A DNA stretch of 64,000 nucleotides, from NCBI GenBank assembly GCA_030847615.1, contig JAUMIR010000005.1, positions 169,412,596 through 169,476,595 on the forward strand. Direction: 5' to 3'. The stretch is from Gambelia wislizenii. Taxonomy: Eukaryota > Chordata > Lepidosauria > Squamata > Crotaphytidae. Below, piece after piece: positions 33,189 to 44,344 of this stretch (position 1 is the first letter of the stretch; the number at the start of each line of letters is the position of its first letter). Under the pieces are notes generated by a model. The model did not search any database. It was not told the origin of the DNA and worked only from the letters and a program-made list of their open reading frames with translations. The translations under genes and the position numbers were made by a program.

Positions 33189-33729
33189 TCAGTTATCTGG
33201 GTGGGACTAGAAGTCTGTACCTGAGATTGGATTTCCCCCTCCCCATTCCAAGAAGGACTTGTTTAAGAAGCCATGCCTTCCTATGGCTTCTGGGCTGCTT
33301 CGCTGGGATTGCAATCCAAAAATAACTAAGCCCCAGGTTGATGTAAAAGATGATGTAAAACCTACAAGTAAGACTGGACTCCAGGCCACCTTCCCTGTTA
33401 ATAATGCACTGGTATTTACTACCGCATAAATGTGTATGGGATCAGCTAGGATAATGGTATGTGTTTGCGGGTTGGCAGGAATATTAGAATATTCTGGGCC
33501 AGGAGTATTTTGGGCTGAGGGATTATCTGGTCTATTTTTGACCATGGGAGGGAGTTCTACCCACAATGGCAATCCAATAGATATTTATTGGTAAATAAGT
33601 CTGACTGAGCAAAACAGTCCATAGTTCATTCTCTGCCCATAGGGTGAAAGACAATAAGCAGGATTGCTTCCTCAGGGGTGGGGAGAGAAAGAACGGTTCT
33701 TTGCCATTGAAAAAAAAATGCTGTTTTAG
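33189..33729. other. No recognisable feature
   Basis: A minus-strand frame of 121 codons (33207-33572) has no domain; nothing else recognised. Confidence 0.35.
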
Positions 33730-33966
33730 GCTACATCAACACTGCACAATTGTAGCACTTTGATTCCACATGACTCCATCCTATGAAATCCTGGGATTTG
33801 TAGTCTGCTGGGAGACTTAGAATTCTCCACTTCATTCCCTTGAATGACAGTGTTAGAGCTCTCTGGCAGAGAATCCTAAGTATTTTACAAAACTACAAAT
33901 CCCACAATTCCATAGCATGGACCAGGAGAAATAATGTGGCATGAAACTGATATACGTGTGTAGCAT
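33730..33966. mobile_element. Palindromic MITE
   Basis: GGCTACATCAACACTGC at the left and ACGTGTGTAGCATGG at the right are diverged inverted ends. GAAATCCTGGGATTTGTAGT faces ACTACAAATCCCACAATTCC. Same family as 42862-43066. Confidence 0.6.
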
Positions 33967-33985
33967 GGTGACTATTTATCCATTA

Positions 33986-34308
33986 TACAAGGACTCCCTG
34001 AAACAACATCTCAGGCTCAGCCAAATTGATCACCAACAGTGGTCCACCCTGGCCTCACATCGGGAGGCAAGGAGACGCACTATCCACAATGCTGCAGCCT
34101 TATTTGAGAACTCACGCTGAACAAGTCTTGACGAGAAATGACAATGCAGAGAAAATCACAACCCGGAAACATCACCCAAGGAGACCTTCTGCTGTGCTTT
34201 CTGCAACCGGATTTGTTTATCTTGGATTGGCCTTTTTAATCATCAGTGCGCTTGCAGAAAGCATGGGATGAGTCCTTCCTGAATCTTCATTTGTGAAGAA
34301 AAGCCAGA
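33986..34308 (+). mobile_element. RTE/RTEX-like LINE, 3' end only, with 9-bp duplication
   Basis: The sequence matches 56216-56538 nearly throughout: ACTCCCTGAAACAACATCTC, CATCGGGAGGCA, CAAGGAGACCTTCTGCTG and the end GAAGAAAAGCCAGA. TATCCATTA lies directly outside both ends (33977-33985 and 34309-34317). This pins the true 3' end of the family. It covers the last 100 or so codons with the C-terminal zinc-finger region, but frameshifts place the finger out of frame. Dead copy. Confidence 0.88.
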
Positions 34309-34317
34309 TATCCATTA

Positions 34318-35756
34318 GTGGCAGCCGATAGCTGCCATATCAGTGAGACAGAAAATTAAATCCAGGTTTATGACTGAACTTTAAAAGAGCCACTGATGGT
34401 ATGGAACCTGTTTGGGGGTTAGAACCTTGAATATCTCTTTTGAAATTCAGACTAAATCACAGGGTGGATTCACTACCCAGGAAGCCACCAGACACCAACG
34501 ATATCACCTGCTAGAGGAAAGAGGCTGAGGCAACAGTATGACCCTTTGTAGTTGGCACTGGGTCCAACCATTTCCCTCACTTACTCCTGGCAGACTTGCA
34601 GAGATCTATCAGTACATTCTGGAACTGTACCTTATTGCCCATCCCTGCAATAACTGTTGTTGTTAGTCAAGCTCTAAGAAGCCTTTGTATAGGTGATAAG
34701 TCAGTGTCTTCTATAAAAACCACATACTATGAACAGCAAGCCAATCAAAACTGGACATGCCTAGTGACTCTTAAAGCATTTTTAACTAAAATCCCAGCTC
34801 AAATACATTTAAGAAGCAATATTTATGAAAGAACTCTGAACTCTCATCAGTCAGCGAGACCAGTAAATGGTTGAAAAATAGAGGTCATTTGAGGTTAGTA
34901 CATCAAGTCAAGCATACAAAATATCTACCCCCAAACCAAAAAAAGAGAGAAAACCAACAAGAGGAGTTAAATTTATATTTCCATTAATCTAGTTCAAAAG
35001 CACAAGAGTGCATGACTGTTAGGAGGACTCTTCTAAAATCACGGTGGGAGACAGTCCAATTTGTCATCGCTACTGTGGACAGGGCAGGATGAAAATTTCC
35101 ATAAACTGGTCATTTGATCAGGCACTTCATAGAAGATAAATACGTTCATCATACAATTGTAGCATAATTATACATACCCCAGGACAAGTCAATGTTATAC
35201 GATTGACGACTGCAACCAAAGCACCGGTAGCAAGCAATCAATGTTCCCTTTAGCGTGCACTCTCAAATTGATTCAGAGCAAGTTACAATAATAATGCAGT
35301 GATATAAATCATGGTGCAGTGCTCTGAATGTATGGCTCCCTTCCCTGCATTTTGGAAGACAAATTAGGCTTTATCTAAGTTATACAGTTGGAAGTTATTC
35401 ATGATAAAATGGAAATGCACATCATGACTCAGTGGAAATGTACTGCATGAAAACCTCTCCCAGTATATCCTCCATTCTTCTTTCTGAGCAGAGAATGCAT
35501 ATGGGTTGAAATGGTCACCTGACTGCTGCACTTCTCACGGCACTTGTATTTGTGTTACCTTTCCCACTCAGAATCCAAAAAGTATTAACTCAAAAAGATT
35601 ATGCATATGTCTCACAGTTTTGGAAATGGAAAGAGAAAATCTTCAGTTGCCAAGTAAAAGAATTAGAGTTTGAAATACTTAGAGACCACTTGTGGAGTGC
35701 TGTTTTCTGGAGATCAGTCAGCCCTACTATTAAGCAAAATGTGAGCAGGTTAGTGC
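34318..35756. other. No recognisable feature
   Basis: About 1.4 kb of AT-rich sequence with no recognised gene or repeat. Confidence 0.35.
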
Positions 35757-35825
35757 CCTTTCACACTACACAGTTATAGCACTATGATTCCTTTTTAACT
35801 GCTATAGTTCAATCCTACAAGCTGT
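35757..35825 (+). repeat. Left end of a palindromic MITE
   Basis: GCCCTTTCACACTACACAGT followed by AGCACTATGATTCC and AACTGCTATAG is the left arm of the same palindromic MITE group; the right arm is absent. Confidence 0.45.
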
Positions 35826-36950
35826 GAATAAAAAGGAACGCGGAGGGAATGGAAGGGGTACAGGAGCATAACAACACAGGGACATCATCTGAAAGAGAAG
35901 CCCTTTTGCAATCTCCTGTCATCCCTGTAATGGATTAATTTGGTTGTCTGATAATCTCCTATGTGTATATGCCTGCCGGACATTTGAGGTTTCTTGAGGG
36001 GTCCTTCTCTGTGTCCTGCTAGTGGGGTAATACACTGCCCTAGCTCTCCAATTATGCAGTACCTTCCCCTTAGAGGCCCAGTTGACACTGATGCTGGTGT
36101 CATCCCAGCACCAGATAAAAGTATGCTTTTATTAGATCCTTTGAGTCTAGTTGATGAAATCCAAATTTGTTCATGTGCTTATTTTTACATTGCTTTATAT
36201 TGTTTTAACTGATTTGAAATAGTTTTAATTGTTAGCTTGTTTAATATATTTTAGTCCACTGAATTACTCTTACTGCTTCAAATTGTTTTAAACTAACATT
36301 CATTTTACGTTACCTCACCCTACAATCCTCCAGTATAAGGCAAGATAGAAATACTTCTGCATTTAAGTCAGTCAGTCAATGAAGCAATCCCTTAATCAGT
36401 GACTATGTGCTGGAGATATTTTTACTGTGTATGCACCATCCAAAATTGGGATTTGCTAAAAACTGAGAGTTGCTAGTTGTGTAAAATGAGACGTGTTGTT
36501 TAAGGTAATCAGCCAAGTGAAAGATGTGGAGGGGGGAGAGACATTATGCTGACAGGAATTTTAGTGAATTGAAAGATAACTATGGCCACAATGCTGCTGG
36601 TGTTAACTCCAGTAAGGTTGAATGTGTCCTTTCCAGGTAGTTGCTGAAGGAGGTACACAGTACCTTTCTTGTGCAGCAACCCATATGCACATGCAGCCTA
36701 CTGTAAACAGCTGGTGTGAGCCCTTCCACAAATCAGTTAATGGATGGGGGAGTGTTGGATTCCCATGCAGTATCTGGCTTTTTAGATGCTGGGAAAGTTT
36801 TTGATCCAGCAGAATGTAAATTCCATTATTGAGTATTAGAGGATTTTTTAATACACACACACACAGACACACACATATATATATATATACTAAATTCCAA
36901 TATGATTACCCATGTGCCACACCTTGAATCAATAATCACAACTCTGAATT
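35826..36950. other. Unassigned, with (CA)n(TA)n microsatellite
   Basis: The only clear element is a CA/TA run at about 36852-36889. Confidence 0.4.
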
Positions 36951-36954
36951 CTTA

Positions 36955-38215
36955 TCTATTGCCTATAAGCAGAGGGAAAAGACAAGGTTGTCCCATGCAT
37001 GTTCTGCTTTTGTCTTTTTCACTGAACCTTAAACAATTATGATTTCCTTGTCAAATGTGGAATCTGGTATAGAAGCTGTTTCAACTAATTTAGTTTGCAA
37101 ATGATACTATGGTTTCTCTAACACACACACTGCGTCTATATCAACATTAGATCAGTAGCAGCTTTTGGGAACATCAAGGGCTTTATCACACCAGCCTCTT
37201 TCTCTCTCTCTTTATTTTTTTATTATTTTATTTTTTATTTTTTGCATGATCTGTTTTGCCAGTCTTCTGTCCCTCTGCACCGGCTCCATAAATCTGCCTT
37301 TGGTATATGCGTGCCTTTCTTCTTCTTTTTTGCCATGAACCTGTAATTACAGGGAAATTATTTTTAAAAAATTAGCGGTTACCTGTAGTTACACTATGAC
37401 AGCAAGGAGGAGGAGGAGTGGGAGGAGAGGATAAAGGCACAGAGAAAACGCAGTCTTGGCCAGCTTGGGAATAGTGAGGGGGAGAAGGAAGAGATGAGGA
37501 GAAACATGCCTCCATGACTTCTGTCGCTACTGCTGCAGAAGGGACTTATCACACAAAAGCGAAATACTGGCATAGTAGCAGTATTGAGAGCCATTGATGG
37601 GTTTCCCCATCAATAAAGAGGTATGCTAGAGTACTGGTTAGAGGGCAGACCAGCTACAAGATAGTTATGATGTTATGCAATAATGTATGACCATTGCCGC
37701 TACTATCCTGGTGTAATTCAGCAATTCCAACTTCATGTGATAAAGTCCCAGGTTACCAAGTAAATGTTAAGAAAATGGAATAGATAGCATGTAACATTCA
37801 GCCAGAAGATGAGAGTACAACCACCACAAATAATGCAATCAGATTGAAAGATAAAGCTGTGAAATACTTAAGTGTTTGGATACTTTCTTAATCAGACAAA
37901 CTATACGAGATTTAATAACAGCATTCAGTTGACTTTACTATAGGAGTCTCTTGGATGGGAAGAATTCCTATTACTAAAATGAACGATATTACAAAGGTAA
38001 TCTTTGTTTTTTAAAATATGATCATACCAATGCCTTTAAGTATATTAAATTACTGGTAAACTATATTATTAGATACTAACATTTCTTTATAATGCCCGTT
38101 CCACCAAAGGATGGAACATCAAAGGGTGGAACATTTTATATGGAATGGGAAGAAACCAAGAATTTTTAAAAAAATTAGAAGGCCCCTAAGCAAAGGGACA
38201 AGACAAGGTTGTCTA
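36955..38215 (+). pseudogene. Ancient L1 ORF2 relic split by a DNA element
   Basis: Scattered frames translate to L1 landmarks in the right order: GKRQGCP (motif B, near 36975), FANDTMVSL (decayed FADD box, near 37095), GYQVNVKK (near 37752), AVKYLSVWI (near 37860), KMNDITKVIFVF (near 37978) and HFIWNGKKPRI (near 38130). A further SKGTRQGC at 38185 is out of order and may be from another copy. A 570-bp segment with its own inverted ends interrupts it at 37180-37752. Much older than the other two L1 copies. Confidence 0.65.
37180..37751. mobile_element. Non-autonomous DNA element inside the L1 relic
   Basis: Left GGGCTTTATCACACCAG and right CATGTGATAAAGTCCC are inverted. L1 homology (GGGAACATCAA | GGTTACCAAGTAAATG) reads through if the segment is removed. 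An internal GGGACTTATCACAC near 37540 suggests rearrangement. No target duplication was resolved, so the superfamily is open. Confidence 0.55.
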
Positions 38216-38259
38216 TGTGCATGCTCTGGACTGATAGAACCTAATCTGGTAGTATATGA

Positions 38260-39055
38260 TTCTACCACATGCATTAAGGTGATGGCTCACAATGGCCCAG
38301 TCACCTTCTGCACATGAAATGATAGGGGAAAGGAAGATAGATCTTGTCCTTTGTTTGACATTTGACAAGAAAAATGTCTTGGTCTAACCCTAAGCTTTCC
38401 CTAAACCAGGAACAAGAAACATTTTCTCTTCTAGGGTCATACTTTCCCAGTCAGAAATTCCATAGAGTTTACAATGTGCAATGGTACACACAAACACACC
38501 ATTTGAACAGGCATAGCATTCTTTCTCTCTACAAGTCAAGCTAGATGATGCATTTATCGTTTATTTAGAAGAGGTGCTCCCTGAGTGGTGAAAGACGTCT
38601 GTTTGTCAAAACATGTATTATTCTCACCTACATATGTTGTATTTACTGTGATACTTTGTGGTTGGTCATTGAAAGGTAAACAAAGGGGAAATGAATTGAA
38701 TCTGAGCGGATACAGCATTCTATTTGAAATATAATTTTTCACATGCCTATACACACATTCTTTATCTCCCCCCCCCTTCAGTCTCTCTCTGTCTCTCTCT
38801 CAATTTTTTTGTGAACTCAGTCTCCTCCCACACCAGGTATTACTCAGCAGAAAAAACAGCAGAGGAGCATCCCAGTTCCTTACCTGTTTTCTAGCCATAA
38901 TTAATGAGCTACCCAAGAATTTGGAATGACCGAGGATTCCAAGCAGAGGATACAAGGCTAAGAAAAAGTAATCCTGAAAATCACATGATGCTGAATAAAA
39001 GGCCTGGTTGATCAGAATCATCTCAGAAGACAGAAGTCCCAACCAGTGCCATAAA
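38260..39055. other. No recognisable feature
   Basis: Unassigned DNA, with short CT-rich runs near 38770-38810. Confidence 0.35.
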
Positions 39056-39770
39056 CTAATAAAGAAGCTAGCAAATTGTCTGCCTGTTTTAAAATGGTTT
39101 CATTTAAATTAAACCTTTGAACCCAAGATTTGGGTTTATTTGGAGAAATGATATAGTCTTTTAAAATAATTCATTCATTATGTATTATGCTATAATTGTT
39201 TCAGTGGATTACACTAGTGGTTATTATTATAAGTATTGTGTCTTGCAAGTGCTAATGACTCGAGGTCATTTGTAATTCTTATTTTGTTACTGAATCCTGC
39301 ATAAATCTGACTGCTTAATGTCATGTGGGTTTTTTTGTCCACTTAATTCAAGTGCCAACATAAAGCAGATTTAGGATACAAAATAATGATCCTGGAAAGT
39401 CTACTTGGCAATCAATTTATTCTCAGTGCATCTCTGATTAGAGCAAGAAATCACACAATGGAATAATGAAAGACTGTATGAGCTTCTTTAATATCTGTGT
39501 TGTAGCATTCAGAACTATCTCCTGTAATTGGTGATTACAATTCCACCTTCTGTACTACTAAGTTAATGCAAGAAAAATATACTGAATTGAACAAAAGCGG
39601 ATTTCTCCAATTATTTTTAAGTAATGTATCAAACTGTGCAATACATAAGAAACAGCTATGCTGGATTTTATTTAGTTAATTGGTTAATTTATATGAGATC
39701 ATTAGAAGCCCTGTTGCTTTATCAAGTTTCATAAGAAAACAAACATAGACGCCAGCCCCTCTGTCTCCAG
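39056..39770. other. Repeat-free AT-rich stretch, possible conserved non-coding element
   Basis: No transposon signature for over 700 bp. It has many homeodomain-type cores (TTAATT, TAATTG, ATTA) and balanced word use. This is only suggestive; conservation cannot be judged from one genome. Confidence 0.22.
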
Positions 39771-39792
39771 GAAATGTGCACTACAATTAGAC

Positions 39793-40034
39793 TAGTGTTC
39801 ACCAATGGGTGTCTCCAGATGTTTTGCCCTAAAAATCCCTTCATTCCATTGGCCATGTGGTCAGGGCTAATGGAAGCTGTAAGCCAAAACATCAAAATCA
39901 GTGACTCCTAAACCTGTGTCCCCTGATGTAGTTAATTTTCAACTTCCAAAATCCCCAACTAGTATAGCCAGTGGGCAAGGATTCTGAGAACTATAATCCA
40001 ACAGTACTAGGGGACTAAAAATTGGGAACCACTG
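39793..40034. mobile_element. hAT-type MITE (39899-40034) next to a related fragment
   Basis: The right part has ends CAGTGACTCCTAAACC and TTGGGAACCACTG, inverted copies of a CAGTGGTTCCCAA end, with ACTATAATCCAAC in its arm. The left part (39793-39898) has CTCCAGATGTTTTG facing CCAAAACATC. Both resemble short palindromic hAT elements common in amniotes. No duplication resolved. Confidence 0.55.
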
Positions 40035-42250
40035 GTCTAAAGTGAGCCAGCGTGATGAGAACGAAGACTCTTTCTTGCACACCCATTATTCTGATTCCAG
40101 GAATGGCTAACTTACCAACAAACCCTTGGGATGTTCACAAAGAGACACAGATGCAGCAAAAATTGCATGATTACAATGTCATGGTAGCATGAACGGGTCC
40201 TGCTATTGCTCAATGTCATCATGTTCGTATGGTCAAACTGTGCTCCAGCCGTGAATAAGATGTCACTTTTAAGTGACAGGCCAAGCAAATCAAAAGCTCT
40301 CAATATTCCTTTTTTTACCATATTGAAGAGTGTGCAAAAACACATCCCAGCGAGAAAACTTTCTTGTTCCCAGCATGAAAACGTCTATGTGAGAATGTGA
40401 AAACTATCCACAGGAGGGAGGCTCTTTTTATGAATTGTCCTGGTTTGTTTGCATATTTTAGGTCTGTTTAAGTGTAGTGTGTTCAGTTACTTTGCCAATT
40501 AAAGGGGTTTTGGTGTTTTTAAGCACACTCACGTCTTCTTGTGAGAACCGCCAAAATCTCACCCATGGAAGTAAAGTCCCATTCTTAAAGTGCTAGTGGT
40601 GGTTGTGCAATAATTCTGTAGCAGTTCTTTCGTATGATTACAGTGGCATGCAATAATAAGTGTAATAATGGCACTATGTGTCTGCTTTTCTCATTCACGG
40701 AATGACAGCGTTTTTAGATGCTAGTCTGATAAAGTTCTAAGACAGAGAGACAGCCATCCCTAGTAGTTAATTTGATATTTAGTTGTTCATAATTTTTCAT
40801 TAGTCATTCACAGAACAATCCTATACACTGGGACCTCCAGAACAGGCTTGGCACAAATTGTCCCCTATACACACTCAGCAAAGAAATGCAAAGGGTCAAG
40901 GATCACTATAAAAGGCTGCAGAATTGAACAGCACCAGTCACATTCTTGCCCAAAGATGTAAGCACCATTTTTTAAAAAATTATCATGCTAAAGCAGTAAA
41001 AACAAGCTACAGGAAGGAAAACCATTTTGAAAGCTAAACCTCTTCTTTCCTTAGGGCAAGACAGCTCTTGAATAGTACTGAGGTGGCAGTTGGGTGGGGC
41101 ACCTCCACTGGAATATCAGGAGCTACATGGTGGGCCATTTGCCAGACTATTCTTGTTTTTCTCATCCTCCCTTCAGGGCAAAAGGGTTCTTGGTGTTTTA
41201 TAGCCAGTGAAACTATAACAGAGGGAGTCAGCTGGTTGAGGGACTGTTTTGTAAAACCACAAACATGCCTTTTCATCTCTGCTGGAAAACAAGCTAAGGC
41301 AGGTCTCTGTGTTGGGTTTTAATACAGAAGGTTCCAACAACTTCTCACCTGTTAACATGGCTCAGTGGCCTTAGGTGTGCCATTACGTCACAAGCTAAAT
41401 TATATCTCAGGTTTGTTTTGAGGATACACAACAATAAAATTTAAGGTAACCGGGAATTGTGAAGCATTTTATACACTTAGAACAATGCTACATATACAAT
41501 GAATAATTATAAAATGAAGGCATTCAAGTCCCTCTGCACTTTCAGAATGTGGAGGGGCCTGTTCATTCATGGCAGAGCAGGGTCACATTGTAACAAATTA
41601 TGTCTCAACCTGAACTGCCATGTGAATAATGGAATGGCCCATGGCTATATCAGTGATATTCTGACTCAGGATTGAGTCTCTTCATTGCTTTGTACAGTTC
41701 CTAACTCGTATTTGGTGCTACATAAATGTTAAGTAACAGTACTGTTCCTGTGAGACATACATATTGTCACATGTTGAGAGGGTTTAGTCTCCCTCTGTGG
41801 GATCCAGATCTAGCATTAGACATGGCCAATCATCCTGTCACATTGTGCCACTCAGCAAGATGCCAGTCATTGCAGATAAATATATTACACCCATCTCCCC
41901 ATCAGGAAAAAAAATGTAGTTTTCCCATGCAGAGCTGTTACTCTCTGAAAAATCATCCTTCCACTAGGCCAATACAATTACATTTTTTCCAATAAATGTC
42001 AACCTTGTTGTGCTTTCTTTTAAAGAATTCTTGTCCTTGTAGTAAGTATGCTGGATGAGCAAAGCTTTATCTCTGGCTCCACATGTATCTTAAGAGCTGC
42101 AAAAGGATGCATCCATTTATCATTAGGCACATTTCACAGTTTCAGATGAGTTGATTGGTAAATATTAAGCAATTACAATTTTCTAGAAATACAGTTTTAC
42201 AACTAGCCATTTGACTGAACAGAAGAAATGTCAGCCAGTGATATGCAATT
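40035..42250. other. No recognisable feature
   Basis: About 2.2 kb without a recognised gene or repeat. Overlapping frames of about 80 codons on both strands at 41034-41322 lack domains and I do not call them. Confidence 0.35.
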
Positions 42251-42258
42251 ATAGCTAT

Positions 42259-42543
42259 CAGGGCCGGTTTAACCAGTCTGCCAAATCAGCATTGGCAGGG
42301 GGCCCCAAGGTCAAGGGGGCCCCCTGCTGACCTCCTTATCTGACAAAGGTTTTCTAGGAAGACTCTATGGTAGTTGTGCTGTTTTGTGTCCCATGGATAA
42401 TGAATCCATGGATACGGGGGTCCTACTGTAATCTGAGCATCTTGTATTGTGAATAGGTTAGATTACATTGACCTGAGATAAACATATGGGGGCCCCAAAA
42501 TAAAGCATTGCAGGGGGCCCCAAAATTCCTTAAACCGGCCCTG
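42259..42543 (-). mobile_element. hAT-type MITE, 285 bp, with 8-bp duplication
   Basis: Ends CAGGGCCGGTTTAA and TTAAACCGGCCCTG are perfect inverted repeats. ATAGCTAT flanks both sides exactly (42251-42258, 42544-42551). Its right 80 bp match the left end of the element at 8460 in reverse. A short Tigger-like remnant (TCCATGGATACGGGGGTCCT near 42406) lies inside. Non-coding. Confidence 0.92.
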
Positions 42544-42668
42544 ATAGCTATACCCAATTTTTTCAGGAAATTCTTTTCTGATACCTTTTTTTAATAATTG
42601 GGGGGGGGGCTCTCTATGAACTGGGAGAATGTCTGCTTCCCAGCCCTAGAGAAAATTTCGACAAACAT

Positions 42669-42670
<2 letters not shown>

Positions 42671-42701
<31 letters not shown>
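42671..42701. repeat. (CA)n microsatellite
   Basis: About 15 uninterrupted CA units. Confidence 0.95.
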
Positions 42702-42702
<1 letters not shown>

Positions 42703-42861
42703 GATCTTGACACCCATGAGGAGTGTAGAAAATTGGGGGCACATCTGGGGATCCAGTCTCTTTCCCTCATCTTGTGCCACCATTCGTCACCCTCTTGCAC
42801 CTTCTGTCACCTTATGCCTACCTCTCCTGCTCCTTGCATAATACCTCTCCAGTAGCTGCTG

Positions 42862-43066
42862 CCACACTGCAGAAATAATGCAGTTTGACACTGCTTTAAT
42901 TACCATGGCTCTCTCCTATAGACTCCTGGGATTTGTAGTTTACTGTGGCACCAGAGCTCTCTGATAGAGAAGGCTAAATATCTCACAAAACAACAAATCC
43001 CAGAATTCCATAGCATTGAGCCATAGCAGTTAAAGCAGTGCAAAACTTGATTATTGCTGCAGTGTG
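42862..43066. mobile_element. Palindromic MITE, about 205 bp
   Basis: CACACTGCAGAAATAATGCA at the left faces TTATTGCTGCAGTGTG at the right. GACTCCTGGGATTTGTAGTT faces CAACAAATCCCAGAATTCC, and CTGCTTTAATTACCATGGC faces CCATAGCAGTTAAAGCAG. It is the best preserved member of the family also at 32359 and 33730. Confidence 0.75.
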
Positions 43067-43427
43067 TCATCAGCCAATGTGTGGCTATTTTTTTAGCCTT
43101 ATAGCTCCTAGAAGTATAGAGAGTCCATTACATGCCACTTTTTTCATTTTCTCCTTTAAAAATAGATACTAACAATAATTGTTTGTTTCATCCTTTGCCT
43201 TCAAGGAATGATCACATTCCTTTTGGACAATCCATCCACGTGTATTTGAGAGTGCCTTCCTCCTTGAAGCCTCTCCAGCAACTGGTCAGCTTTGATCTAA
43301 TTTTTATGGAAATCTATCTCTTTTTTTTTTAAGTAAAAAATAAAGATTGAAGTTGCAATAGTAAAACCTCCTAGGTTGAGAGTGAAGAACATCTTTCAAC
43401 CTAAGGGCGGGATTCAATTTCAGATAT

Positions 43428-44344
43428 TGTAACCTGCCCTGATAGCCCCCCCCCCCTTTTCATAACTAATCAATTGGCTGTATTTCATATATTGGCTTAC
43501 AACTGGCATTCCACATGGTTAAAGGTAGACCAGGGACTCCCAAACAAGGAGCCAAGGTTTGTTCAGGAAACCTAAGGAAGTAGCCTACTAAAATTCCTTA
43601 AAGACACACCCAGGAAAGGATTATGTGAACTCCCCTGGGATTGATTATTTAGAGAGAAATGGGGTAATTCTCTCAGACATTGACAGAAATGAGTGATTCA
43701 CTAATACCATTAAGGTAGCTGGACACTGAAAAACTGATCTTTCCTCTCACCTTTTCCTAAAACAATAGAGGTTTGTCTGAGACCACTCAAGTTCAATGTT
43801 TGAAGCATTAGTAATTGTTAACACATCTGAAGAATCCATTAGCTAACCTTGGGAAACTCCAACAGACATTGTACTCCACTCAAACTTGCCCCTTCAGGGA
43901 AAATATTGAATATAAATATAACCCTAAAACACAGCCAAAGTGTGTACAGATCCCTTTCCTTCTGACTCCATGTCAGTCTGTTTCAGCACTCTTCTCTCAT
44001 GGATTCCATGCTGCTGGTTTTCTGTGTGATCCTCAGAATCACTGCTTGGTACAATATTACCCACCAACTCCTTCATCTGTTCATCTATCCAAATGCTTCC
44101 TACCTTCTTCACTAGCGTTGTGTGACTGCTTGATGCTTGAGTGTGTTCCCTTGTAGTTTTTAAATAAAAACCATTTTTATTTCATCCTCTGGCTTGAGTC
44201 TCCTCGGTTACTACCAGTATACACAGGTTAAAAGATCCCATTGTTACCCATCCTCTTGCTGCCATCCTGAGCTAATTAAAATTCCCCATATTAGATTTTG
44301 GGCACTAGTGGGATCCCCACAAACCCCACACAATTTGGGTAACA
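43428..44344 (+). mobile_element. Solo LTR, 917 bp, second copy of the 26.5-kb family
   Basis: Begins TGTAACCTGCCCTGATAG and ends TTTGGGTAACA. ATAT flanks both sides (43424-43427, 44345-44348), a 4-bp duplication. TATA-like TATAAATA is at 43911-43918 and AATAAA at 44163-44168. It aligns with 26554-27541 over its length with many substitutions and indels, so the two came from separate insertions, not one provirus: they are about 16 kb apart and have different flanks. A 4-bp duplication suits class I endogenous retroviruses. Confidence 0.82.

Noticed and set aside
41034..41322. Overlapping 80-codon frames on both strands
   Set aside because: Neither has a recognisable domain or promoter context.
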